From an uncultured Lysobacterales bacterium (lineage in GTDB: Bacteria; Pseudomonadota; Gammaproteobacteria; Xanthomonadales; Xanthomonadaceae), in contig CAMPJI010000071.1 of NCBI GenBank assembly GCA_946886865.1, positions 1 to 11,642 of the forward strand: 11,642 nt of DNA. The letters are read 5' to 3'. Below, one piece after another: positions 1-5,505 of this stretch. A program made the position numbers and the translations under genes. The notes under the pieces were generated by a model. It saw nothing but the letters and a program-made list of their open reading frames with translations. It was not told the origin of the DNA and made no database searches. Position 1 is the stretch's first letter. The number at the start of each line of letters is the position of its first letter.

Positions 1-332
1 TCTGCATCGGCCAGAAGCAGGTGTGGTTCCTGCTGCGGCTGACCGGGCAGGAGTCGGATCTCAGGCTGGACCTCACCGAGAAGCCGGAATTCGACCATTG
101 GCGCTGGGTCGACTTCTGGTACCCGGTCGAGCACGTGGTGGTGTTCAAACGCGGGGTGTATGCCCGCGCCCTGCGGCACCTCGCACCGGCCGCGCGGCAG
201 GTGGCGGGCCTGCAGGCGGTGCCCCAGCCCGCGCCCGAGGCGCGCTCGGGGGCGTCCGGGTGGAGCCGGCCCCGTCCCGCGACGCGCGACGCGGTGCGTT
301 CGCCGGCGTCGGGTAGCCGGGCTGCCGACTGA
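1..332 (+). CDS. rppH: RNA pyrophosphohydrolase RppH, C-terminal part (5' end outside window)
   Basis: RppH is a cytoplasmic Nudix hydrolase that removes pyrophosphate from the 5'-triphosphate end of mRNAs and so starts RNase E-dependent decay. The frame is open from base 3 (first codon TGC) to a TGA at 330-332. The visible part begins [13 protein letters not shown] and continues with the hallmark [13 protein letters not shown] and the [15 protein letters not shown] segment, which are diagnostic of the end of the Nudix fold in the RppH/NudH family. The catalytic Nudix box lies upstream, outside the window. After the conserved ALRHLAP there is a tail of about 40 residues rich in Pro, Arg, Ala and Gly with no recognisable motif; such tails vary between species. 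Family assignment is firm; only about 110 residues can be seen. Confidence 0.93.
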   Translation, partial: CIGQKQVWFLLRLTGQESDLRLDLTEKPEFDHWRWVDFWYPVEHVVVFKRGVYARALRHLAPAARQVAGLQAVPQPAPEARSGASGWSRPRPATRDAVRSPASGSRAAD

Positions 333-365
333 AGGCCACGGGCTGCCCGGGCCGCTCGGACCCTG

Positions 366-386
366 TTAATTGACAATCATTCTCAT
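366..386 (+). promoter_or_regulatory. Fur box in the bfd promoter
   Basis: Bases 366-384 read TTAATTGACAATCATTCTC and match 13 of 19 positions of the Fur consensus GATAATGATAATCATTATC, including the uninterrupted core AATCATT and most of the 3' half. A further CATT follows, giving overlapping NAT-type hexamers. The AT-rich block stands out in very GC-rich DNA, and the gene just downstream is bfd, a classical Fur target. The site covers the -35 element and part of the spacer of the predicted promoter, which is the expected position for iron-dependent repression. Confidence 0.82.
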
Positions 387-398
387 TCCATGTGGAAT
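370..398 (+). promoter_or_regulatory. sigma-70-type promoter of bfd
   Basis: A perfect -35 hexamer TTGACA (370-375) is followed by a 17-base spacer and TGGAAT (393-398, 4 of 6 matches to TATAAT). Transcription would begin near 405, leaving a leader of about 37 bases before the bfd ATG. The promoter overlaps the Fur box. The -10 element is the weaker half of the call. Confidence 0.6.
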
Positions 399-441
399 AT
401 CGGGGCAGCCAGGCCGGCTGCCAGTTCGACGGGTCTTCCGC

Positions 442-645
442 ATGTACGTCTGCATCTGCAACGGGGTAACCGAGCGCGACATCCTCCAGGCCGCCGAAGC
501 CGGCTGCCGGAGCGTGCCCGAGCTGACGATGCGCACCGGTGCCGGCGCCAATTGCGGCAGTTGCCTGGACATGGCCGCCTCGCTGCTGGACCAGGCCCGG
601 GCGGCCCGCGAGATTCCGCTGCCGCTGCTTCAGCACGCCGCCTGA
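442..645 (+). CDS. bfd: Bacterioferritin-associated ferredoxin (Bfd)
   Basis: Bfd is a small [2Fe-2S] ferredoxin that binds bacterioferritin and passes electrons to its haem so that stored ferric iron can be released as Fe2+. The 67-residue product starts MYVCICNGVT and carries the four cluster ligands Cys4, Cys6, Cys38 and Cys41 (C-x-C ... C-x2-C, in NCGSC), the pattern of E. coli Bfd, whose length is similar. The ATG at 442 is chosen because MYVC is the conserved N terminus. The frame stays open upstream to a TTG at 370, but that codon lies inside the -35 element and would add 24 unconserved residues. No clear Shine-Dalgarno sequence precedes the ATG. bfr follows 137 bases downstream on the same strand. 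The upstream Fur box implies induction under iron limitation. Confidence 0.95.
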   Translation: MYVCICNGVTERDILQAAEAGCRSVPELTMRTGAGANCGSCLDMAASLLDQARAAREIPLPLLQHAA

Positions 646-651
646 GCGGCC

Positions 652-669
652 GCCCGCCTGGGTGCGGGC
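652..669 (+). terminator. possible stem-loop after bfd
   Basis: GCCCGC (652-657), a six-base loop and GCGGGC (664-669) form a perfect six-pair stem just after the bfd stop codon. No T tract follows, so it is not a canonical intrinsic terminator. It could aid Rho-dependent ending or stabilise the bfd mRNA end. In DNA this rich in GC, a chance hairpin is quite possible. Confidence 0.25.
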
Positions 670-747
670 CGCTTCGAGTCATTCGCCACTGATTCGCGTC
701 CGCGGTCGCACACGATTCGCGTTCCGTCACCGTGTGCGGCAAGCCGG

Positions 748-753
748 TAGCAT
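748..753 (+). promoter_or_regulatory. putative -10 element of bfr
   Basis: TAGCAT sits in the context CGGTAGCATCG about 30 bases before the bfr ATG, resembling the CTAGRMTCG motif found before several other genes of this window. No convincing -35 hexamer lies 16-18 bases upstream and no Fur box is visible, so bfr appears to be transcribed separately from bfd. Confidence 0.4.
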
Positions 754-782
754 CGCCGCCATTCCCTAATCCGGAGCAGGCC

Positions 783-1253
783 ATGAAAGGCGACGCCAAG
801 GTCATCGAGTTCCTCAACAAAGCGCTCTACAACGAGCTGACCGCGATCAACCAGTACTTCCTGCACGCCAAGATGCTGAAGAACTGGGGCTTGAAGGAAC
901 TGGCCGACCACGAGTACGAAGAGTCGATCGACGAAATGAAGCACGCGGACAAGCTGTCCGAGCGCATCCTGTTCCTCGACGGCCTTCCGAACTTCCAGGC
1001 GCTGGGCAAGCTGCGCATCGGCGAGAATCCGCGCGAAGTGCTCAACGCCGACCTGGCGCTGGAGCTGGACGCGCTCCCGCTGCTGCGCGATGCGATCAAG
1101 CATTGCGAAAGCGTCAACGACTACGTCAGCCGCAAACTGTTCGCCGACATCCTCGAGTCCGAGGAAGAGCACATCGACTGGATCGAGACGCAGCTGGCGC
1201 TGATCGAGCGCATCGGCGAGCAGAATTACCTCGCCCAGCAGATCGAAGGCTGA
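783..1253 (+). CDS. bfr: Bacterioferritin
   Basis: Bacterioferritin assembles into a hollow cytoplasmic 24-mer with haem at subunit interfaces; it oxidises Fe2+ and stores the ferric mineral. The 156-residue product (E. coli Bfr is 158) begins [15 protein letters not shown] and has the complete di-iron ferroxidase centre at canonical numbering: Glu18, Glu51, His54, Glu94, Glu127 and His130. Met52, the axial haem ligand, is also present. The ATG at 783 follows a GGAG Shine-Dalgarno sequence (773-776) at good spacing and gives the conserved MKGD start; an in-frame opening 51 bases upstream has no support. It lies downstream of bfd, its redox partner, but with its own presumed promoter. Every key residue can be checked, so the call is firm. 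Confidence 0.97.
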   Translation: MKGDAKVIEFLNKALYNELTAINQYFLHAKMLKNWGLKELADHEYEESIDEMKHADKLSERILFLDGLPNFQALGKLRIGENPREVLNADLALELDALPLLRDAIKHCESVNDYVSRKLFADILESEEEHIDWIETQLALIERIGEQNYLAQQIEG

Positions 1254-1264
1254 CCCGACCCGCA

Positions 1265-1284
1265 GGCGTGGTTTCGGCCGCGCC
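1265..1284. terminator. possible stem-loop between convergent bfr and DUF4126 genes
   Basis: GGCGTGG (1265-1271), loop TTTCGG and CCGCGCC (1278-1284) can form a seven-pair stem with one G-U pair in the 30-base gap between two convergent stop codons. The position suits a bidirectional terminator, but neither side carries a T run. It overlaps the first base of the opposing stop codon. Confidence 0.3.
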
Positions 1285-1868
1285 TATCCGGGGCCCACGG
1301 CCCTGCGGCGCAGGCGTGAGAGCGTGCGCCACACCCACCACACCAGCACGGCGATCAGCGCACTGGTCAGCATGGCCAGCCCCAGTGCCAGCCACGGGTA
1401 GCTGAAGGCCAGGGCCAGGGCGCCCACCACCGCGACGTCCTCGGCGGCCGAAGCCGCGACGTTGCTGACCGGCTCCGGAGAGGTATTGACCAGCGCCCGG
1501 CTGCCGGCCTTGAGCACGTGGCTGGCCAGCGCGGCGCCCGCGCCGGTCGCCAGCATGCCGGCACCGAGTTCGCCGTCCGGCGAGAGCGTCGCGGCGGCCA
1601 GGAAGGCCCCGGCGGGCACCCGCAGCAGCGTGTGCATCAGGTCCCATCCCGAATCCACGCCGGGGATCTTGTCGGCGAAGAACTCGACTGCCGCGAGCAC
1701 GCCGGTGAGGCCGATCACCCACCACGATTGCGCAGCCTGCAGGGCCGGCGGCAGGTCCAGCCAGCCCAGCGCGCCGGCCAGACCGACACCGAACACCGTC
1801 AGGTACACGCGGATGCCGGCCAGCCAGGCCAGCACGACGCCAACTGCGAACAGGTGCGCATCTGACAT
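1284..1868 (-). CDS. DUF4126-family multi-pass membrane protein
   Basis: The 194-residue product looks like a DUF4126 protein, a widespread inner-membrane family without known function. Conserved-looking stretches are AGIRVYLTVFGVGL (17-30), EFFADKIPGVDSGWDLMHT (62-80) followed by RVPAGA, and a Gly/Ala-rich region leading to SRALVNTSPEPVSN (123-136). Hydrophobic segments lie near residues 5-35, 48-66, 84-96, 101-117 and 145-180, and the C terminus is basic (RRRAVGPG). The ATG at 1868 is the first plausible start and is preceded on the minus strand by a GCGGGA stretch of weak Shine-Dalgarno character. The gene converges on bfr and diverges from the DUF6776-like gene at 1940. No transport or enzymatic role should be inferred from the sequence alone. 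Confidence 0.8.
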   Translation of the reverse strand: MSDAHLFAVGVVLAWLAGIRVYLTVFGVGLAGALGWLDLPPALQAAQSWWVIGLTGVLAAVEFFADKIPGVDSGWDLMHTLLRVPAGAFLAAATLSPDGELGAGMLATGAGAALASHVLKAGSRALVNTSPEPVSNVAASAAEDVAVVGALALAFSYPWLALGLAMLTSALIAVLVWWVWRTLSRLRRRAVGPG

Positions 1869-1881
1869 GGCGACATCCCGC

Positions 1882-1904
1882 TAGACTCCAGCCGGGAGTA
1901 TATG
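1882..1904. promoter_or_regulatory. divergent promoter region between DUF4126 and DUF6776-like genes
   Basis: The 71-base gap between the two start codons holds TAGACT on the plus strand (1882-1887, context GCTAGACTCC, like the motif before other genes here) and AGTATA at 1898-1903, which reads TATACT on the minus strand (5 of 6 matches to the -10 consensus). The minus-strand element would start transcription about 22 bases before the DUF4126 ATG; the plus-strand element would give the DUF6776-like gene a leader of about 46 bases. Neither has a clear -35. Confidence 0.4.
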
Positions 1905-1939
1905 GGGAGCCTGCGCCGGTACGGGCTGGCAGCAACGAT

Positions 1940-2665
1940 ATGAGCAAACCGACCAACGCGCCGCCGCGGCGCTTTGTCATCGTGCCCGAGCAGCACGCAC
2001 CTTCACGCCCCCGCCGCTGGGCGCTGGGGCTGGTGTGGCTGGCGTCGCTGGGCGTGGCCTTCGGTGGCACCGTGCACCTGGCGGCGCCGAACCTGCCGTA
2101 CGTGGCGGCCGCCCTGGACGGCACGGCGGGCGACATCCGCCAGCTCCGCGAGGAGAACCGGCACCTGCGCCAGCGCGAGGCGGTGCTGGAACGCTCCGAC
2201 CAGATCAGCCGCGTGGCCAACCAGGAAATGCAGGGCGCGCTGGCCGAACGCGACGACCAGATCGCCGCCTTGCGTGCGGACGTCGACTTCTACGAACGCC
2301 TCGTCGGCGCCACCACGCCGCGCAAGGGGCTGGCAGTCCATTCGGCACAGTTCTCGCGCGAGCCGGGTGGCAGCTGGCGCTACCGCATCGTGCTGACGCA
2401 AACGCGCGACCGCAACGCGGTCAGCCTCGGCGAGTTGAAGTTCGCCGTGGAGGGCGTGCAGGGCAGCCAGTTGGCCCGGGTCAACTGGGACCGCCTGCAC
2501 CAGGCCGACGCCGCCCCCGCGCAGGGCTATTCGTTCCGCTATTTCCAGCAACTGCGCGGCAGCGTGATGCTGCCCGCGGGCTTCACCCCGCAGCGCGTGC
2601 GCGTCTCGCTGCGTGGCGACGGCACCGCACTGGAGCAGACGCTGCCCTGGGGCGCGGCCGGCTAG
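1940..2665 (+). CDS. DUF6776-like membrane-anchored coiled-coil protein (first paralogue)
   Basis: The 241-residue product has a cytoplasmic, basic, proline-rich N terminus (1-26), one membrane segment (about 27-47), a charged heptad-like coiled coil (about 62-118) and a C-terminal globular part (about 128-241) predicted to be outside the cytoplasm. The strongest block, RSDQISR...LAERD...LRADVDFYERLVGAT (85-125), is shared with the gene at 3174: 32 of 41 residues are identical. The C-terminal part contains YSFRYFQQ and LPAGFTPQRV, also shared. I assign it to DUF6776 from memory of such proteins in Xanthomonadaceae; the function is unknown. The layout resembles single-pass scaffold or assembly proteins. 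No clear Shine-Dalgarno sequence precedes the ATG. A bactofilin gene follows 42 bases downstream, suggesting one transcript. Confidence 0.78.
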   Translation: MSKPTNAPPRRFVIVPEQHAPSRPRRWALGLVWLASLGVAFGGTVHLAAPNLPYVAAALDGTAGDIRQLREENRHLRQREAVLERSDQISRVANQEMQGALAERDDQIAALRADVDFYERLVGATTPRKGLAVHSAQFSREPGGSWRYRIVLTQTRDRNAVSLGELKFAVEGVQGSQLARVNWDRLHQADAAPAQGYSFRYFQQLRGSVMLPAGFTPQRVRVSLRGDGTALEQTLPWGAAG

Positions 2666-2707
2666 GCCGCCGCGCGCCACCCCCCCAACGACATCGAAGG
2701 ACACGGC

Positions 2708-3124
2708 ATGTTCAAGAACAAGGCACTTCCCGACGACCTCAACGTCGACACCCTCATCGGAAAGCAGACGGTCTTCCAGGGGGATCTGCATTTCCGCGGT
2801 GGCCTCTACATCGAGGGCCGCGTCATCGGACGCCTGATCGCCGACGACGGGGCCGAGGCGCGCTTGACGCTGGCCGAGGGCGGTCACATCGAGGGCGAGG
2901 TGCGCGCGCCCGTGGTGGTCATCAACGGGCGCCTGGATGGCGACGTGCACGCGGCTGAACGTGTCGAACTGGCCCCGAAGGCGCGCGTGACCGGCAACGT
3001 GCACTACCAGGTGGTCGAAATGTCGGCCGGCGCCGTGCTGACGGGCCGGCTGATCCACGCCGACACGGTCGACGCCGCGGGCGGCAGCAGGGCTGAACCG
3101 CAGGCGCTGCACCAGGCGGCCTGA
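2708..3124 (+). CDS. Bactofilin (polymer-forming cytoskeletal protein)
   Basis: Bactofilins polymerise without nucleotide into filaments or sheets, often at the inner face of the membrane, and localise partners that act on cell shape, stalks, chromosomes or peptidoglycan. The 138-residue product has a short disordered N terminus (1-14), a right-handed beta-helix core (about 15-120) and a disordered tail. The core shows the repeating pattern of hydrophobic residues and turn glycines typical of the fold: FQGDLHFRGGLYIEGRVIG, then GHIEGEVRAPVVVINGRLDGDV, then ARVTGNVHYQVVEM and AVLTGRL. The ATG at 2708 follows a GAAGGA Shine-Dalgarno sequence at 2696-2701. No M23 peptidase, a common bactofilin neighbour elsewhere, is adjacent. 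Instead it sits between two paralogous membrane coiled-coil genes, which makes those the likely partners. Confidence 0.92.
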   Translation: MFKNKALPDDLNVDTLIGKQTVFQGDLHFRGGLYIEGRVIGRLIADDGAEARLTLAEGGHIEGEVRAPVVVINGRLDGDVHAAERVELAPKARVTGNVHYQVVEMSAGAVLTGRLIHADTVDAAGGSRAEPQALHQAA

Positions 3125-3138
3125 GCGCATCCATCGGC

Positions 3139-3167
3139 TTGACGGCAGCGGCGCCCGCTCCTATACC
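3139..3167 (+). promoter_or_regulatory. promoter of the second DUF6776-like gene, apparently leaderless
   Basis: TTGACG (3139-3144, 5 of 6) is separated by exactly 17 bases from TATACC (3162-3167, 4 of 6). Transcription would be expected about seven bases after the -10, at 3174, which is the A of the ATG. No Shine-Dalgarno sequence precedes that ATG, which fits a leaderless mRNA. Confidence 0.6.
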
Positions 3168-3173
3168 AGCTGG

Positions 3174-3968
3174 ATGACTGAACAGCCGCAGGCCGACCAG
3201 ACCGACCCTTCGGAGGGCGCGCGCCGCGCGCCTCCAGCCCCCCCCAAGGCCGCAGCCGTTCCGGCGATCGGCACCGGCCGGAAGGTGATGATCGCCGTGT
3301 TCATCGCCGCCCTGGCCTTCGGCCTGTGGGGCGCGTGGCGCGTTCTCGTCCCCGGCCCGGGCGACGTGCGTGCCCGGCTGTCGGCCAGCGAGCGCGAACG
3401 CACATCGCTGCGCGAGCAGCTGGAGCAGGCGCAACAGCAGGTGGCCACCCTCGGCCGCTCGGACCAGATCAGCCGGGACGCCAACCGTGACCTGCAGGGC
3501 ACGCTGGCGGAGCGCGACGAGGAGATCGCCGGGCTGCGCGCCGATGTCGCGTTCTACGAGCGCCTCGTCGGCGCTACGGCACAGCGGCGCGGCCTGACGG
3601 TCCACGCCATCCGCATGCAGCCCCAGAGCGGCACCGCCTGGCACTTTGCCTCGACCCTGACGCAGAACCTCAACCGCGGCGGCAGCAGCGCCGGCCGGGT
3701 CACCCTCTCGATCGAGGGCACGCGCAACGGCCGCCTGCAGACCCTGGATTGGGGCGCGCTGCGCCAGCAGGCCGACGCGCCGGGCGTGGAGTACTCGTTC
3801 AAGTACTTCCAGCAGGTCGAGGGCGATGTGTTCCTGCCGGAAGACTTCACCCCGGTGCGGGTGACGGTGCGGCTGACCCCGCGGTCGGGCGCGGCGGTGG
3901 AGGAGTCGTTCACCTGGGCGCAGGCCACCGCCGAGGGCGGTCGCGAGAACGGCGGCAGCGCGGGCTGA
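3174..3968 (+). CDS. DUF6776-like membrane-anchored coiled-coil protein (second paralogue)
   Basis: This 264-residue protein is a diverged copy of the product of the gene at 1940. It has a longer Pro/Ala-rich cytoplasmic N terminus (1-36), one membrane segment (about 37-58), a coiled coil (about 64-128) and a C-terminal domain (about 138-250) with a disordered Gly/Glu-rich tail. Shared landmarks are RSDQISR, LAERD, LRADVAFYERLVGAT (121-135), YSFKYFQQ (207-214) and LPEDFTPVRV (221-230). The coiled coil is Gln-rich (LEQAQQQV). The function is unknown and the family name rests on recall. It follows the bactofilin by 49 bases and has a good promoter of its own in that gap. Two related anchors on either side of a filament-forming protein suggest heteromeric coiled-coil pairing, which is an inference. 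Confidence 0.78.
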   Translation: MTEQPQADQTDPSEGARRAPPAPPKAAAVPAIGTGRKVMIAVFIAALAFGLWGAWRVLVPGPGDVRARLSASERERTSLREQLEQAQQQVATLGRSDQISRDANRDLQGTLAERDEEIAGLRADVAFYERLVGATAQRRGLTVHAIRMQPQSGTAWHFASTLTQNLNRGGSSAGRVTLSIEGTRNGRLQTLDWGALRQQADAPGVEYSFKYFQQVEGDVFLPEDFTPVRVTVRLTPRSGAAVEESFTWAQATAEGGRENGGSAG

Positions 3969-3993
3969 GCGGGTTCGCGCATCGCCGCAATGC

Positions 3994-4022
3994 TTGAACG
4001 GGCCGGCGCCGGCCCCCATCCT
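3994..4022 (+). promoter_or_regulatory. possible erpA promoter with a 16-base perfect palindrome in the spacer
   Basis: TTGAAC (3994-3999) and CATCCT (4017-4022) are spaced by 17 bases; the spacer is almost entirely the perfect palindrome GGGCCGGCGCCGGCCC (4000-4015). The -10 is weak (3 of 6). If it is used, transcription would start at about 4029, the erpA ATG, the same geometry as the promoter at 3139. The palindrome could instead be an operator or a weak terminator stem for the gene upstream; no T tract follows. Confidence 0.35.
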
Positions 4023-4028
4023 GTGCGG

Positions 4029-4406
4029 ATGGAAACCACGCCGTTGCCCACCCTGACGCCGGACTACCAGTCCATCGACGCCCCGCTGGTGTTTACCGGG
4101 GCGGCCGCGGCCAAGGTCCGGCAGCTGATCCAGGAAGAGGGCAACGACGCGCTCAAGCTTCGGGTCTATATCCAGGGCGGCGGCTGCTCGGGCTTCCAGT
4201 ACGGGTTCGAGTTCGACGAAGCGCAGGCCGAGGACGACCTGGCGGTGCGCACCGATGGGGTGACGCTGCTGGTCGACCCGCTGAGCCTGCAGTACCTGAT
4301 GGGGGCCGAGGTGGATTACACCGAAAGCCTGCACGGCGCGCAGTTCGTCATCCGCAACCCCAACGCCAAGACCACCTGCGGCTGCGGGTCCTCGTTCTCG
4401 GCGTGA
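4029..4406 (+). CDS. erpA: Iron-sulfur cluster insertion protein ErpA (A-type carrier)
   Basis: ErpA is an A-type carrier that receives Fe-S clusters from the Isc or Suf scaffold and delivers them to apo-enzymes, including isoprenoid-synthesis and respiratory proteins. The 125-residue product has the three cluster cysteines in the family pattern: Cys53 in [11 protein letters not shown] and Cys117/Cys119 in CGCGSSF near the end. The segments [13 protein letters not shown] and [11 protein letters not shown] are also typical; the FQYGFEFD and [10 protein letters not shown] context points to ErpA more than to IscA or SufA. The ATG at 4029 (METTPLP) gives the usual length; an in-frame ATG at 3990 would add 13 unconserved residues and would cover the palindrome. 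No Shine-Dalgarno sequence is evident. nudC begins 10 bases after its stop codon. Confidence 0.93.
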   Translation: METTPLPTLTPDYQSIDAPLVFTGAAAAKVRQLIQEEGNDALKLRVYIQGGGCSGFQYGFEFDEAQAEDDLAVRTDGVTLLVDPLSLQYLMGAEVDYTESLHGAQFVIRNPNAKTTCGCGSSFSA

Positions 4407-4416
4407 TGCCAGCCCC

Positions 4417-5382
4417 GTGACGTCGACCGGGGCGCCCTTCGCCTTCATTCCCGGCTGCGGCCCCGATGCCGCGCCCATCGCGGCCCTGGACCGCGCCGAC
4501 CACCTGCGTGACGACTCCAATGCGCTGGCCGCGCTCTGGAACGACGCGCGCGTGCTGCTCCTGGACGACACCGGCGCCGTGTGCGACGACGAGGGCCAGC
4601 CGTTGCCTTTGAGCGGCGCGCAGGTCAGCGAGGGCCCGGGTGGCGTGGGCGCAGCGGCATTCCTCGGGCTGGACGAGGGGGGACGGGGCTGGTTCGCACT
4701 GGATGCTTCGCTCACGGCCGTGACCGGCGCGCGTTCCGTGGACCTGCGTACCGCGGCCGCGACATGGCCCGCGCGGGAGGCAGCGGCGTTCGCCGGGGCC
4801 CGCGCGCTGCAGTCGTGGCGCCAGCGCCACCGGTTCTGCGGCACGTGCGGCGGGCAGGTCGCGATGCTACGCGCCGGCTGGCTTGGACAATGCCAGTCCT
4901 GCGGGCTGGACCACTACCCGCGCACCGATCCGGCGGTGATCGTGGCCGTCAGCGACGGTGCGCGCCTGCTGCTGGGACGCCAGTCGACATGGCCCGCACG
5001 CCGGTACTCGGTGATCGCCGGGTTCGTCGAACCCGGTGAGTCGCTGGAGCAGGCCGTCGCGCGCGAGGTGATGGAGGAAACCGGCCTGCGCGTCCGCCGC
5101 TGCCGCTACCTTGCGTCGCAGCCCTGGCCGTTCCCGGGCGCGTTGATGCTGGGCTTCGCGGCCGAGGCCGAGCCGGGGGACCCGCAGGTGGGCGTGGAAC
5201 TGGAAGATGCGCGCTGGTTCGATGCCGGGCAGATCCGCGCCGCCGCCGCGCGCGAGGCCGAGCAGGGCGTCGACGATGACGGTCCGTTGCTGTCTTCACC
5301 CATCTCGATCGCGCGCTGGCTGATCGAGGACTGGCTCGCGGCCGCGGAACGCAATGCAGGCGCGAGCAACGCGGCGACCTGA
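4417..5382 (+). CDS. nudC: NADH pyrophosphatase / NAD-capped RNA hydrolase NudC
   Basis: NudC cleaves the pyrophosphate of NAD(H) and removes the NAD cap from RNA 5' ends. In the 321-residue product a variable N-terminal domain (1-135) precedes a zinc ribbon with Cys141, Cys144, Cys159 and Cys162 (CGTC...CQSC). The Nudix box follows at 202-224, with G202, E208, R216, E217, E220, E221 and G223 all in place, then the NudC-specific SQPWPFP (234-240). The canonical motif ends SQPWPFP-x-Ser; here that Ser is Ala (GALML), a small deviation. The protein is longer than E. coli NudC (257) because of the N-terminal domain. The start is a GTG at 4417, 10 bases past the erpA stop, with no strong Shine-Dalgarno sequence; translation may depend on erpA. 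A slightly different start is possible. Confidence 0.93.
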   Translation: MTSTGAPFAFIPGCGPDAAPIAALDRADHLRDDSNALAALWNDARVLLLDDTGAVCDDEGQPLPLSGAQVSEGPGGVGAAAFLGLDEGGRGWFALDASLTAVTGARSVDLRTAAATWPAREAAAFAGARALQSWRQRHRFCGTCGGQVAMLRAGWLGQCQSCGLDHYPRTDPAVIVAVSDGARLLLGRQSTWPARRYSVIAGFVEPGESLEQAVAREVMEETGLRVRRCRYLASQPWPFPGALMLGFAAEAEPGDPQVGVELEDARWFDAGQIRAAAAREAEQGVDDDGPLLSSPISIARWLIEDWLAAAERNAGASNAAT

Positions 5383-5445
5383 CCACGTACGCGACGGGAT
5401 GCGTCCGCCGCTCGCGCACTGGCGGGGCCCGTCGTCCGCACCGGG

Positions 5446-5473
5446 TCGTCGCGTCGGATCGTCGCGCTAGAAT
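5446..5473 (+). promoter_or_regulatory. promoter region of the ampE-like gene with a direct repeat
   Basis: TAGAAT (5468-5473, 5 of 6 matches to TATAAT, context GCGCTAGAATCG) lies 32 bases before the ATG at 5506. It is preceded by two exact copies of TCGTCGCG (5446-5453 and 5459-5466), 13 bases apart start to start, in the place of the -35 and spacer. No TTGACA-like hexamer is visible, so the repeat may be an activator or repressor site, or chance in GC-rich DNA. Confidence 0.45.
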
Positions 5474-5505
5474 CGACCGGCCCCGCCCGAGTACAGGACG
5501 CTGCA

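Noticed and set aside
370..441. Upstream extension of bfd from a TTG codon
   Set aside because: The TTG is part of the -35 element and the Fur box. The added 24 residues are not part of the Bfd family, which begins MYVC.
2003..3130. 375-residue minus-strand open frame
   Set aside because: It is the antisense shadow of the first DUF6776-like gene and the bactofilin, without any motif of its own.
4000..4015. Palindrome before erpA as an intrinsic terminator
   Set aside because: No T tract follows and the loop would be only GCGC; an operator or chance dyad is at least as likely.
3990..4028. Upstream ATG for erpA adding 13 residues
   Set aside because: ErpA proteins normally begin close to the METTPLP position; the extension would be encoded by the palindrome and the presumed promoter.
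2922..4844. 640-residue minus-strand open frame
   Set aside because: It is opposite the bactofilin, second DUF6776-like gene, erpA and nudC, all with recognisable conserved motifs. The composition is low-complexity and Arg/Ala-rich, with no family signature.
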